The position numbers were made by a program, and so were the translations under genes. From Clostridiales bacterium (lineage in GTDB: Bacteria > Bacillota > Clostridia > Oscillospirales > Oscillospiraceae): a stretch of 64,000 bases of DNA. Positions 49,122-60,061 of the stretch are shown in pieces. The notes below the pieces were generated by a model. That model was not told the origin of the DNA, did no database searches, and saw only the letters and a list, made by a program, of their open reading frames with translations. The stretch lies in contig DYBL01000092.1 of NCBI GenBank assembly GCA_019418625.1, positions 1 to 64,000 on the forward strand, given 5' to 3'. The stretch's first letter is position 1. Each line of letters starts with the position of its first letter.

Positions 49122-50173
49122 GTTCTCCGTGCCCCCAGACGCACCAGCAGCAGTTTCAGCTCTCCCGCCGCGTCGATGCCGTTTTCACTCTTCATCCGCC
49201 GGTCCAGCACCTGGCACATTTTCACCGCATCACCGCACCAGTCGGCAGTGGTCTTCTGGGCGGCGGAGAGCAGAAGCTTTGCCGGGTAATCGCTCTTCAT
49301 GTCCCACAGCTCCATGAGCCAGTATTTGTCCTTCCCGCTGTCGATAGCCATGCGGGCCGTATAGATGCGCCTTAGCTGACTGCCAAGAGCTGCCAGGATC
49401 ATGATGGGCTCCGTCTGCATTTTCAGAAGGTCGCCCAGGATGCGGGCGGCCTTGTCATAGTTGCCCTGAAGCACCGCGTCTGAGAGGCGGAACACCTCCG
49501 CCGAGAGCACCGGGTCTGCCACGGCGTCAATGTCGGCCTGGGTGATGGTCTTGCCGCGGGCGTACGTGCCGATCTTGGTGATCTCCGGCACCAGGCCGGT
49601 CATGAGGCCGCCGCAGGTGAAGATGAGATACTCCGCCGTCTGCCGGTCGATGTCCTTGCCCAGTGCCCGGAACCGCCGTGCGATCCACGCGATCAGGTCA
49701 CTGCTGTCCGCCGGGCGGAATTCCACGGCCTGTGCGTGGGCATCCAGGGCACGGCAGAGCTTTTTCATGGTTTTATTGGGCTTGTAGGCGATGGTGTCAT
49801 ATACGAACACCACACAGCAGTACGGGGGGATGTCCTCCAGAAAGGCCACCAGCTTTTCCCGCTGCTCCTCCCCCAGCTTGAAAAGATCGAAGTCCGTTGC
49901 CACGATCAGCGTCCGCTCCGCCAGCATGGGCATGGCCTCCGCCATTTCCGACAGGGACTGCACCGCCAGGTCCTTTCCCTCCAGGCGGTGGTAATTGAAT
50001 TCTTCAAAGCCGGAGGGCACCAGAGTCTTGCGCAGCTGTTCAAGATAATATTCCCGCAGGTAGCTCTCCTCGCCGTAAAAAATATAGCAGCAGCGGGCCG
50101 TGCCGGCGGCCAGATCGGCCTTCAGGGCTTGAAACGCCTCGTTGGCCTTGGTCGTTTTTTTCGTATATGCCAT
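49118..50173 (-). CDS. holA: DNA polymerase III delta subunit
   Basis: The clamp-loader delta subunit, 351 aa, with the YFIFYGEESYLREYYLEQL-like start (seen as YIFYGEESYLREYYL), the conserved FNYHRLEGKD segment and the helical C-terminal collar. It opens the beta clamp during loading. It lies between comEC and rnmV; comEC-holA adjacency is conserved in Firmicutes. Confidence 0.94.
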   Translation of the reverse strand: MAYTKKTTKANEAFQALKADLAAGTARCCYIFYGEESYLREYYLEQLRKTLVPSGFEEFNYHRLEGKDLAVQSLSEMAEAMPMLAERTLIVATDFDLFKLGEEQREKLVAFLEDIPPYCCVVFVYDTIAYKPNKTMKKLCRALDAHAQAVEFRPADSSDLIAWIARRFRALGKDIDRQTAEYLIFTCGGLMTGLVPEITKIGTYARGKTITQADIDAVADPVLSAEVFRLSDAVLQGNYDKAARILGDLLKMQTEPIMILAALGSQLRRIYTARMAIDSGKDKYWLMELWDMKSDYPAKLLLSAAQKTTADWCGDAVKMCQVLDRRMKSENGIDAAGELKLLLVRLGARRT

Positions 50174-50182
50174 GTGGTCTCC

Positions 50183-52441
50183 TCAATTCAGTGTTACGTG
50201 GATGGTCCCTTGTTTGTCTGTGCGGCACACGGTCACCCCGAGGCGTGAAAGCCGCAGCAAAACGGATTCATCCGGGTGTCCGTATGCGTTGTGTTCTCCG
50301 ACGCTGATGAGGGCCGTCTTCGGCTCCAGCGTCTCCAAAAGCGCCTCCGACGTGGAGGATGCGGCGCCGTGGTGGCCCACGGCCAGTACATCGATCCTGG
50401 GAAGCGCATACTGCTCTAAAAGCGCACGCTCGGTGGCGGTGTCCATATCTCCGGTGACCAACAGTCTGGAAGAGCTGCCCCCGCACAGCACAGCCAGGCC
50501 CTGGTCGTTGTCACTGCCGCTTCCCACCGGAGGATAGACGGTGATCTGCCCGCCGCCCAGGGCGTATATCTCCGCATTCCGGATGGAGATGACCGGGATC
50601 TTGGAAGCTTCCAGTGCGGAGAGCACCCGGGTGCGGATCTGGGTATCCTCTCCGGTGTCCGGGACCAGGACCTGCTTGACATCCATGCGGGAGAGCAGTG
50701 TTTCCACACCGCTTACATGGTCGGCGTCGTAGTGGGTCAGGATCAGATAGTCCAGCGATGTGCAGCCCATGGTGGCAAGGTAATCTGCGGCCAGGTCCCC
50801 GGCGTCCGGAAAACCGCTGCCGCCGCAGTCCACCAGAGCAGAGGCGCCGTCTGACTCCAGCAGTATGCATGCGCCCTGCCCCACGTCCAGCGCCAGCGCA
50901 TCCACGGCACCGCCGGTATAGCGCAGCTGGCCCAGCTTTGCCGTGTATCCCAAGGTCAAAGCGCACAACACGGCCGCCGCCGCATACTGCCGTCCGTGCC
51001 CGCCTCTGAGCCGGACCAGGAAAAAGGCCAGGTACAAAAACGCGATCCACCAGCCCAGATAAGGGTTGACCGTATAGAGTGCGTGGTAAGGAAGATGGGC
51101 CAGCAGGCCGCAAACGAATAGAATGTACCGACTCAGAAGATCAGCCAGAATGGCTGCTGCGGCGCCCAGAGGGAAAAAGAAAATGCTTGCCAGGACCGCA
51201 ACCAGTCCCACGCAAAAGAGCGCACCCACCGCTCCCAGGCAAAGCAGATTGCTCAGCGGGGAGACAAGCGCGAAAAAGCCGAAATACCAAGCGCTCAGAG
51301 GTGCGGTAAATACCAGGGCTCCCGCTGTGGCTGAGAGGCTGGCGGCTGTATAGCGATATACCTTGCCACGCTTTTTCTCGCCGGTCAGGAATTGGTAAAG
51401 CCGGGGCGTCAGCCACAAAAGCCCGGCTACGGCACCGAAGGACAGCTGCAAACTGATGGATGCGGCCGCAAAGGGATTTTGCAGCAGGATACACCCCAGT
51501 GCTGCTGCCATAGCGGTGGGCGGATCATTGTCCCGCCGGAACAGGGGCGCAAGACGCAGAAAAGAGAGCATGATGCAGGCCCGGACTACCGAGGGGCTCC
51601 CGCCGGTCACCAGTGCGTAGAATGCCAGCGCCGGAATGGTTACCAGAGCACTCAGCCGACGGCGGCGGAGCATGACCATGTCCAAAAAGAGAGCCAGAAA
51701 GCCGCAGTGCATGCCGGAGACGGCAAGAATATGGTAGATCCCGGCCTCGGAAAGATCGGACTGGATTTGCGCAGGAAGCGACGCCTTGTCTCCTGCCAGA
51801 ATGCCGCACAGCAGCGCGGCGGTATCTCCGGTAAACAAACGGGAGATGCGGTCCATCAGGGCGTGCCTGGTCCGGACCGGCCACCAGCGGATGGAAGCGG
51901 AAGTGCCGCCGGTGATCCGGGAAGGCTCTGTGCCCTCCCCTGCTTCATAGGCCAGCAGAAAAATGCCCTTGGAGGTGAATGTGGTCACATCTTCATCGTG
52001 GATCGCTGCCGCGCTTTCCAGCGTGACGGCCGTCTCCACGCTCTGACCGGGAGAGAGCTCCAACAGATACGATCCACCATAGAGCATCAGCTTTCCGGGG
52101 AACCCGTCTGCCAGAACGGCGACCTTGGCACCGTAATCGGTCGGCTGGGCATAATCCGTCAGGGTCAGTGCGATCCGGCTGCCGCTGAGGGAAGCGGCAC
52201 GGTCTTCCATGGGACGCTGGACCTGGCGGACATACAGCCAGTTCCATCCCAGAGCGACGCAAAGGCCCACCCCCACAAGCAGGACCCTGCGCCGCATGCT
52301 GCCGGAAAAGCAATGCATGAGCACCGCTGTTGCAAAAAAGAGCATCAGGGCGGCCGGGACCTGCCAGGAGACCGGCAGGAGGTATTGACAAAGAAAGATC
52401 CCACCGGAAAATGCTCCGGCAAATACGGTCAGCGTTCTCAT
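50183..52441 (-). CDS. comEC: DNA internalization competence protein ComEC/Rec2
   Basis: A 752-aa membrane channel for uptake of single-stranded DNA. It has N-terminal helices and an OB-like exterior part, the competence domain (AGIYHILAVSGMHCGFLALF, about residues 225-480) and a C-terminal metallo-beta-lactamase domain with THYDADHVSG and GHHGAASSTSEALL. All expected parts are present. Other competence genes are not in the window. Confidence 0.95.
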   Translation of the reverse strand: MRTLTVFAGAFSGGIFLCQYLLPVSWQVPAALMLFFATAVLMHCFSGSMRRRVLLVGVGLCVALGWNWLYVRQVQRPMEDRAASLSGSRIALTLTDYAQPTDYGAKVAVLADGFPGKLMLYGGSYLLELSPGQSVETAVTLESAAAIHDEDVTTFTSKGIFLLAYEAGEGTEPSRITGGTSASIRWWPVRTRHALMDRISRLFTGDTAALLCGILAGDKASLPAQIQSDLSEAGIYHILAVSGMHCGFLALFLDMVMLRRRRLSALVTIPALAFYALVTGGSPSVVRACIMLSFLRLAPLFRRDNDPPTAMAAALGCILLQNPFAAASISLQLSFGAVAGLLWLTPRLYQFLTGEKKRGKVYRYTAASLSATAGALVFTAPLSAWYFGFFALVSPLSNLLCLGAVGALFCVGLVAVLASIFFFPLGAAAAILADLLSRYILFVCGLLAHLPYHALYTVNPYLGWWIAFLYLAFFLVRLRGGHGRQYAAAAVLCALTLGYTAKLGQLRYTGGAVDALALDVGQGACILLESDGASALVDCGGSGFPDAGDLAADYLATMGCTSLDYLILTHYDADHVSGVETLLSRMDVKQVLVPDTGEDTQIRTRVLSALEASKIPVISIRNAEIYALGGGQITVYPPVGSGSDNDQGLAVLCGGSSSRLLVTGDMDTATERALLEQYALPRIDVLAVGHHGAASSTSEALLETLEPKTALISVGEHNAYGHPDESVLLRLSRLGVTVCRTDKQGTIHVTLN

Positions 52442-52659
52442 CTGCCTGGAGGCGGAGTCGGGTCATCGGTACGGCCCAGCAGATAGTCCGTGCTGACATG
52501 GTAAAAGTCTGCCAGTTTGTCCACCACCCACGCGGGCGTTTCCCGCTGCCCGCTTTCGTAGCGGCGGTAGACGCTGCGCTGCATGTTCAGGTAGTCCGCC
52601 ACTGCCTGCTGCGTTTTGTCCGCATCCTCCCGCAGATCCCGCAGTCGTTTGATTTCCAT
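52438..52659 (-). CDS. Small XRE-family helix-turn-helix regulator upstream of comEC
   Basis: A 73-aa protein that is almost entirely an XRE helix-turn-helix (LREDADKTQQAVADYLNMQRSVYRRYESGQRETP) followed by the typical LADFYHVSTDYLLGRTDDP tail. It overlaps comEC by 4 nt (ATGA), so translation is coupled. This makes it a candidate regulator of the comEC operon or of itself. Such single-domain XRE proteins usually repress. Confidence 0.88.
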   Translation of the reverse strand: MEIKRLRDLREDADKTQQAVADYLNMQRSVYRRYESGQRETPAWVVDKLADFYHVSTDYLLGRTDDPTPPPGR

Positions 52660-52773
52660 TTATCATCACCCAGCAAAATGTTACCAAACGGGAACATTTT
52701 GCCGGCACTATTGTACCCATGCGGAGCCAAAATATTTTAACAGGAATCTCACAAAAAGTAAAGGGAAAAACAC

Positions 52774-52802
52774 TTGACGGGCATCTGGGATGCGCTTAAG
52801 AT
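52774..52802 (+). promoter_or_regulatory. Sigma-A promoter of SLH protein gene
   Basis: TTGACG (52774-52779), 17 bp, TAAGAT (52797-52802). The spacer holds the small inverted repeat GCATC-tgg-GATGC, a possible operator. Confidence 0.7.
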
Positions 52803-52842
52803 GAAGAAAACAGCATTTGCTGGAAAATGAAAGGAGCAGAAT

Positions 52843-54207
52843 ATGAAACGTTTTCTGACTTGTTTGGCGGCAGTGCTGGCCCTGTCGGCTGCTCTGTGCG
52901 TCGGAGCCGCTGCGTCGGATTTTGACGCGGTGGCGGAGGATCTGTCCGCGATCGGTATGTTCCGGGGCACATCGGATGGCTTTGAGCTGGACCGCGCACC
53001 CACCCGCTCTGAGGCGGCCATCATGCTGGTACGGCTCTACGGAGCGGAGGAGACAGCCAAGGAGGCCTATGATGCCGGCACACTGCGCTGTCCCTTTACC
53101 GATGTGAGTACATTCTCTGCTCCGTATGTTGCATGGCTGTATGAAAATGGCATTGCCAACGGTACCAGTGCTACCACCTTCGGCTCCAGCCAGCCGTGCA
53201 GCGCAAAGATGTACTGCGCGTTTTTGCTGCGGGCGCTGGGCTATGAGGACGGGACGGACTTTGCCTATGCGGACACGCTGACCTTTGCCCAGAGCAAAGG
53301 AATTTATGATTCTCTGCTGTTTTCCGGCGATTTTCTCCGGGACGACCTGGCTGCGCTGACCTACCAGGCTTTGGCGGCGGACACCAAGGATGGCTCCACT
53401 TACCTGCTGGCCAGCCTGATCGCCGACGGCGCGGTGGACGCTGAAGCGGCCCGTCCCATGACGGAGCAGATCGAGGCGTACCGGACTCTGGCTTCGGCCC
53501 AGCTGGAGAACCGCTCCATGGATGTGGATGTCAGCATGGACATGGATATGACCATGGACATGGACGGTCAGGCCATCAGCCTCCCCACGGTTTCTGAGGG
53601 ACGCGTACAGGTGATCCTGGGCGAAGAGAGCGTGGAAATGGCCTCCACCGTGGAGACCACTGCCCAGGGACAGACTACCTCCACCGGCACCTGGATGAAG
53701 GACGGCTGGGTATATGTGTCTGCCAGCGGCGGCGGAGAGACCATGCGTTATAAATATCAGATGGATCAGCAGATGCAGGATCTGATGGCCATGAGCGGCG
53801 TGGATATGGAAGCGCTGAACGTCAGCGGCCTGGCCATGATCGATTCCATCCAGGCCGAAAAGTCCGGTTCCGACACGGTTTACACAGTGAAGATGAGCAA
53901 GGGGCTCGGAAGTGCCATGGATGCTGTGAGTGCCCTGGCCGGGCAGGATCTGGGCTCGATGGATATCGGTGAGATCACTGCCGTATATACCATGGATGCC
54001 AACGGAGAGATGAAGGCGGTCTCCATGACCTTCTCGGTCTCTATGGAGCTGGATGTCCCGCTGGATGACGGAACGGTTTCCACAGTTTCTGCAAAGATGG
54101 CGTATGACGCGGATATGACCATCAGGGCCACAGGGGATGATGTGAAGATCACCTTCCCGGATTTTTCCGATTTTCAGGAAATGGACCTTTCAGAGCTGAA
54201 TCCCTGA
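52843..54207 (+). CDS. Exported S-layer-homology (SLH) domain protein
   Basis: A 454-aa secreted protein with a signal peptide (MKRFLTCLAAVLALSAALCVGAAAS) and an N-terminal region of two to three SLH-like repeats (APTRSEAAIMLVRLYGAEE; PFTDVSTFSAPYVAWLYENG), which bind wall polymers. Residues about 225 to the end form a beta-rich domain like lipoprotein-type DUF6612/LppX-like folds, opening with an Asp/Met-alternating stretch (MDVDVSMDMDMTMDMDG). Role unknown; probably a wall-attached binding or structural protein. It has its own promoter and terminator. Confidence 0.85.
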   Translation: MKRFLTCLAAVLALSAALCVGAAASDFDAVAEDLSAIGMFRGTSDGFELDRAPTRSEAAIMLVRLYGAEETAKEAYDAGTLRCPFTDVSTFSAPYVAWLYENGIANGTSATTFGSSQPCSAKMYCAFLLRALGYEDGTDFAYADTLTFAQSKGIYDSLLFSGDFLRDDLAALTYQALAADTKDGSTYLLASLIADGAVDAEAARPMTEQIEAYRTLASAQLENRSMDVDVSMDMDMTMDMDGQAISLPTVSEGRVQVILGEESVEMASTVETTAQGQTTSTGTWMKDGWVYVSASGGGETMRYKYQMDQQMQDLMAMSGVDMEALNVSGLAMIDSIQAEKSGSDTVYTVKMSKGLGSAMDAVSALAGQDLGSMDIGEITAVYTMDANGEMKAVSMTFSVSMELDVPLDDGTVSTVSAKMAYDADMTIRATGDDVKITFPDFSDFQEMDLSELNP

Positions 54208-54226
54208 ATACGATTTGTCCGATAAG

Positions 54227-54262
54227 AAAGCCCGCACCAGGCTTGCCTGGTGCGGGCTTTTC
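54227..54262 (+). terminator. Terminator after SLH gene
   Basis: A 16-bp perfect stem (54227-54242 with 54245-54260) is followed by a short T-rich stretch. Confidence 0.75.
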
Positions 54263-54410
54263 CCTCTTAAAATGTTAAGAATTGACAAGCTATAAAAGTT
54301 TTGTTATATTTTATATAAATTATTGCTTTCGACACGGAGCTGTTTTGGTTAAAAACACAATGATTCTTATGCCGTGCGGAAGCGCAATCTGTTGCAAGGG
54401 GGAGATGTCG

Positions 54411-55835
54411 ATGCTGGATGTGACGACACTGGATCTGCTGGTCATTGGGTTCTATCTGCTTTTTATGCTGCTGGTGGGCGTTTGGTTCGTCAAACGGATC
54501 AAAAATGCTGATGACTATTATGTGGCGGGCCGTACGCTGGGTCCCATGGTGCTGGCTGCCACCGTGTGCGCTACCATCATCGGCGGCAGCGCCATGATGG
54601 GGCGGGCCGGCATCGCCTATACCACCGGCTTCAAGGCGGTCGCCACGGCGGTGCCCTATATGCTGGGCATGTTCATCTTCTCCGGCTATGCGGGCCGCAT
54701 CCAACAGGTGGGCGAGCGCTATCACATCGAGTCCATCCCGGAACTGTTTGCATACCGGTTCGGCGCGGTGCCCAAGTGTGTGCTCTCGCTGATGGTGGCC
54801 TTTGCCATGGTGGGCACTGTGGCCGCGCAGGTGACGGCTACGGCGACCATCATCAAGCTCCTGGGCAGCCAGATCGGCATCAGCTATGAGATGGGCGCCC
54901 TGATCGCCACGCTGATCTTCATCATTTACACGGCGGCCTCGGGTCTGTTCGGCGTGGTGTATACGGATGTGGTGCAGTTTTTCATGCTGATCATCTTTGT
55001 TTATCTGCTGATCCCTGTTTCCAGCCTGAACTACCTGGGTGGGTTTGACGCCTTTGTCTCCAACCTGGATATGCGCTATGTGACGCCCTATGTAGACGGG
55101 CAGATCCTGGGTGATATCGTGACCTATCTGGTATTCACCATGGCAGGTGCGGAGATGTGGCAGCGGGCCTTTGCCGCCAAAGACAAAAAAGCGGCAAAGC
55201 GAGGTATGTTCTGGGGCACAGCCGTCTACGGCGCCACCATTGCGCTGCTGTTTTTGATGGGCCTGGCTGCCCAGCAGATCCTGCCCAATGTGGTGGAGGA
55301 TTTCGGCACGGCGGACGCGGTGGTGCCTGCGCTGGCCATCAAGATCCTGCCTCCGGGCATCACGGGCCTTGCCCTTTCCGGCATTTTGTCCGTGATGATG
55401 AGTACGGCGGACAGTTATTTGCTGGTCTCTGTGCAGACAGTGGTCAGCGATCTTGGAAAGACTATCTGTCCCCGAATGTCCGAGAAACGGGAGATATTCC
55501 TCTCCCGTGTGGCGTCTGTGGTGCTGGCGCTGGGCGCGCTGGTCATTGCACTGTACATCAAGAGCGCCTATGACGTACTGATGTTTGCATGGGCGTTTTA
55601 CGCCGCCTCGGCGGGACTTCCCGCACTGGCTGCCCTGTATTGGAAGAAAGCCACCAGTGCGGGCATTCTGGCAGCCATGATCGGCGGCTTTGTGGTGACC
55701 ATCGGCTGGAAGCTGGCAGGCGAGCCTTTCGGGCTTGGCTCCACGGTCCCCGGGGCGCTGGCGTGCGGTATTTTGCTGGTGTCCGTGAGTCTTGCCACCT
55801 ACAAGACCCATCCTTCCGAAATGGTACATGTGTGA
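54411..55835 (+). CDS. Sodium:solute symporter family protein
   Basis: An SSS-family transporter (PF00474), 474 aa, about 12-13 transmembrane helices. The start MLDVTTLDLLVIGFYLLFML follows GGGGGAG. Family marks include DYYVAGRTLGPMVLAATVCATIIGG and GLALSGILSVMMSTADSYLL, whose Ser residues belong to the Na+ site. Substrate unknown; PutP/PanF-like carriers import proline, pantothenate or other small organic solutes. It is a single-gene unit. Confidence 0.92.
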   Translation: MLDVTTLDLLVIGFYLLFMLLVGVWFVKRIKNADDYYVAGRTLGPMVLAATVCATIIGGSAMMGRAGIAYTTGFKAVATAVPYMLGMFIFSGYAGRIQQVGERYHIESIPELFAYRFGAVPKCVLSLMVAFAMVGTVAAQVTATATIIKLLGSQIGISYEMGALIATLIFIIYTAASGLFGVVYTDVVQFFMLIIFVYLLIPVSSLNYLGGFDAFVSNLDMRYVTPYVDGQILGDIVTYLVFTMAGAEMWQRAFAAKDKKAAKRGMFWGTAVYGATIALLFLMGLAAQQILPNVVEDFGTADAVVPALAIKILPPGITGLALSGILSVMMSTADSYLLVSVQTVVSDLGKTICPRMSEKREIFLSRVASVVLALGALVIALYIKSAYDVLMFAWAFYAASAGLPALAALYWKKATSAGILAAMIGGFVVTIGWKLAGEPFGLGSTVPGALACGILLVSVSLATYKTHPSEMVHV

Positions 55836-55849
55836 TCCGTCCACAATAA

Positions 55850-55890
55850 AAGCAGCTCCGACGCCGCGGCGTCGGAGCTGCTTCTTTTTT
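55850..55890. terminator. Bidirectional terminator
   Basis: A 16-bp stem (55850-55865 with 55868-55883) and T6 follow the symporter; the minus-strand HIT gene ends beside it. Confidence 0.8.
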
Positions 55891-55894
55891 CAGA

Positions 55895-56233
55895 TCAGCC
55901 CGGAGGCCAGGTCATATCCCGGCCGGAGAGCACATGGAAATGCAGATGCATCACGCTCTGCCCCGCCTGCTCGCCGATGTTGGAGACGACCCGGTAGCTC
56001 TCCAGCCCCTGCTCCCTGGCCACCTTGGCAATGACCTCGAACATGTGGGCCACCACGGCGCTGTTATCGCCGTTCACCTGAGCCACAGAGTCGATATGGG
56101 CCTTGGGGATCACCAAAAAATGGGTAGGCGCCTGGGGAGCGATGTCGTTGAACGCATAGCAGACGTCGTCCTCATAGACCTTGCTGCTGGGGATCTCCCC
56201 TGCCGCGATCTTACAGAATAAGCAATCGGACAT
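55895..56233 (-). CDS. HIT family (histidine triad) nucleotide-binding protein
   Basis: A 112-aa HINT-type nucleotide hydrolase. The N-terminal CLFCKIAAGEIPSSKVYEDD and the histidine triad HLHFHVLSG are clear. It acts on adenosine phosphoramidates; the biological role in bacteria is poorly known. It follows the DUF4250 gene after 29 nt. Confidence 0.95.
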   Translation of the reverse strand: MSDCLFCKIAAGEIPSSKVYEDDVCYAFNDIAPQAPTHFLVIPKAHIDSVAQVNGDNSAVVAHMFEVIAKVAREQGLESYRVVSNIGEQAGQSVMHLHFHVLSGRDMTWPPG

Positions 56234-56262
56234 TTGTATACGGACCTCCTTTGTTGGGACAT

Positions 56263-56436
56263 TCAGATAAACTGATTATGAACGGGATCGTACCGATAGT
56301 CAAGTCCCTCCAGTGTCCGGCGCAGGGCGGATTCGTCCGTATCCAGCGCCGCGCAGAGAGACTCCAGACTTTCGTATTCGTCCCGGAGCTTTGTGTTGAC
56401 GAAGCTCAAAAGAATATAAGGGTCCTGAGGAAGCAT
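56263..56436 (-). CDS. DUF4250 domain-containing small protein
   Basis: A 57-aa protein starting MLPQDPYILLSFVNTKLRDEYESL and ending in LDYRYDPVHNQFI, the DUF4250 pattern (short helical, winged-helix-like). GGGAGGAG precedes the ATG at 56436; an in-frame extension upstream has no site. Function unknown. Confidence 0.88.
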   Translation of the reverse strand: MLPQDPYILLSFVNTKLRDEYESLESLCAALDTDESALRRTLEGLDYRYDPVHNQFI

Positions 56437-56605
56437 GGTTCTCTCCTCCCTGTTGAAGAAAAAATCCTGTACATCGGCTATGGCACAGCCGCCGGTATGC
56501 TCCTGCTGCTCCGGATGCCGGGAATTTTCCAGACCCATAGTATTCGTCGGAAAACAGCAGTGCTGATGGGGCAAATGCCGCCTGCATGGCCCTGACCGCC
56601 GCCTA
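56437..56605. other. Intergenic stretch without convincing gene
   Basis: Together with the doubtful ORF at 56606-56806 this forms a gap of about 430 bp between the DUF4250 gene and alaS. The frames open here lack ribosome-binding sites and recognisable homology. Confidence 0.5.
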
Positions 56606-56806
56606 GTGGTCCTGCGGCTGGATGCCGAACGTCCCGGGGAGAGCAGGAACAGTGCCTGGTCGCGGCTGCGGAACGTCTATCTCCGTGCCTGCCGGCGTAC
56701 AGAAATACGGCTCCGCATCGGGGCAGGGCTCCAGTTCGATGGAAGAAAACTCGATGGGCAGAGACAGAAAGGTCTTACATCTTCGCGGGCAGACATAGAA
56801 GCTCCT
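56606..56806 (-). pseudogene. Doubtful short ORF or gene remnant with zinc-ribbon-like cysteines
   Basis: On the minus strand a frame without ATG, GTG or TTG start encodes CSSCERSFYVCPRRC followed by an acidic/Pro-rich tail ending TFGIQPQDH at 56606. The CX2C-X7-CX3C spacing and codon choice look protein-like. A different frame carries AAAGGAG and an ATG at about 56796 but encodes only 39 residues. A frameshifted or decayed small zinc-ribbon gene is one explanation; chance is another. Confidence 0.22.
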
Positions 56807-56824
56807 TTCACAACTGGAACAATG

Positions 56825-56855
56825 CCCGGCGGGGAGATGTCTCTCCCCTGCCGGG
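56825..56855 (-). terminator. Hairpin after alaS
   Basis: A 13-bp GC-rich stem (56825-56837 with 56842-56855, one bulge) overlaps the region just past the alaS stop. The U-tract is poor. Confidence 0.55.
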
Positions 56856-56868
56856 ACACTGCAAAATC

Positions 56869-59511
<2,643 letters not shown>

Positions 59512-59580
59512 GGTTTCTTCCTCCTCAGATATGTTGATGGTATTTCTTGCATACATGGTATAGGCGGTGACGCAAGCAAC

Positions 59581-59815
59581 AAAAAAGCCTCCGCCCCGGT
59601 TTAGGGGCGAAGGCGCAGCTTCACGGTACCACCCTAATTATTCCCCTTGCGGGGACATCTTAGCCATCCGGTAACGGGGATGAACCGTTCCGCTCCTCGC
59701 GGACTGCTCCAAAGTGGCTGCACGGCGGCATGGGCAAGGGGCTCGCACCGTCTCCCCTCTCGCTTGGCCTGTTTCGCAGTGCTGGCTTTGTCATGGCGAT
59801 TTTCTCTTTATGACA
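59581..59815 (-). promoter_or_regulatory. T-box riboswitch leader of alaS
   Basis: On the minus strand the conserved T-box sequence AGGGTGGTACCGTGA (59621-59635) is followed by a terminator stem (11-bp arms at 59587-59597 and 59605-59615) and T6. Upstream lie the folded stem I region and a GC-rich stem that binds tRNA. Uncharged tRNA-Ala should stabilise the antiterminator and turn alaS on. I could not assign the specifier codon with certainty. Confidence 0.92.
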
Positions 59816-59820
59816 AAGAC

Positions 59821-59848
59821 ATTATATCCTTTTTGCCTGGTTTGTCAA
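59821..59848 (-). promoter_or_regulatory. Sigma-A promoter of the alaS T-box transcript
   Basis: On the minus strand TTGACA (59843-59848) and TATAAT (59821-59826), both perfect consensus, are 16 bp apart. Confidence 0.85.
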
Positions 59849-60036
59849 GAAGATTTGTTCTCTTTTTCGCCCGGATCCGGCACGGGCTTGCCTGTGAGGA
59901 TACACACGCCTGTGGCGGTGCACTTCCCGCAGCAGACGCAATAAGTCGGGCCGCCGGCCTTTCGGTAGAATACCCGGAAGATCCCCCAAAGTCCCGCTGC
60001 CAGAAACAGCAGGAAGACTGCTTCGTACCAGTTCAT
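59845..60036 (-). CDS. Small Cys-rich membrane protein
   Basis: A 63-aa protein: one N-terminal transmembrane helix (YEAVFLLFLAAGLWGIF), then five to six cysteines including YCVCCGKCTATGVC, and a charged tail. It resembles FeoB-associated Cys-rich membrane proteins in layout but the motif differs and no feoB is nearby. The ATG at 60036 is preceded by AGGTGAGAAGG. Metal binding is plausible; function unknown. Confidence 0.62.
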   Translation of the reverse strand: MNWYEAVFLLFLAAGLWGIFRVFYRKAGGPTYCVCCGKCTATGVCILTGKPVPDPGEKENKSS

Positions 60037-60061
60037 CCTTCTCACCTCTTTGGAGTACATG

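Noticed and set aside
54267..55844. 525-codon minus-strand ORF opposite the sodium symporter
   Set aside because: His/Gln-rich antisense frame; the plus strand has clear membrane helices and family motifs.
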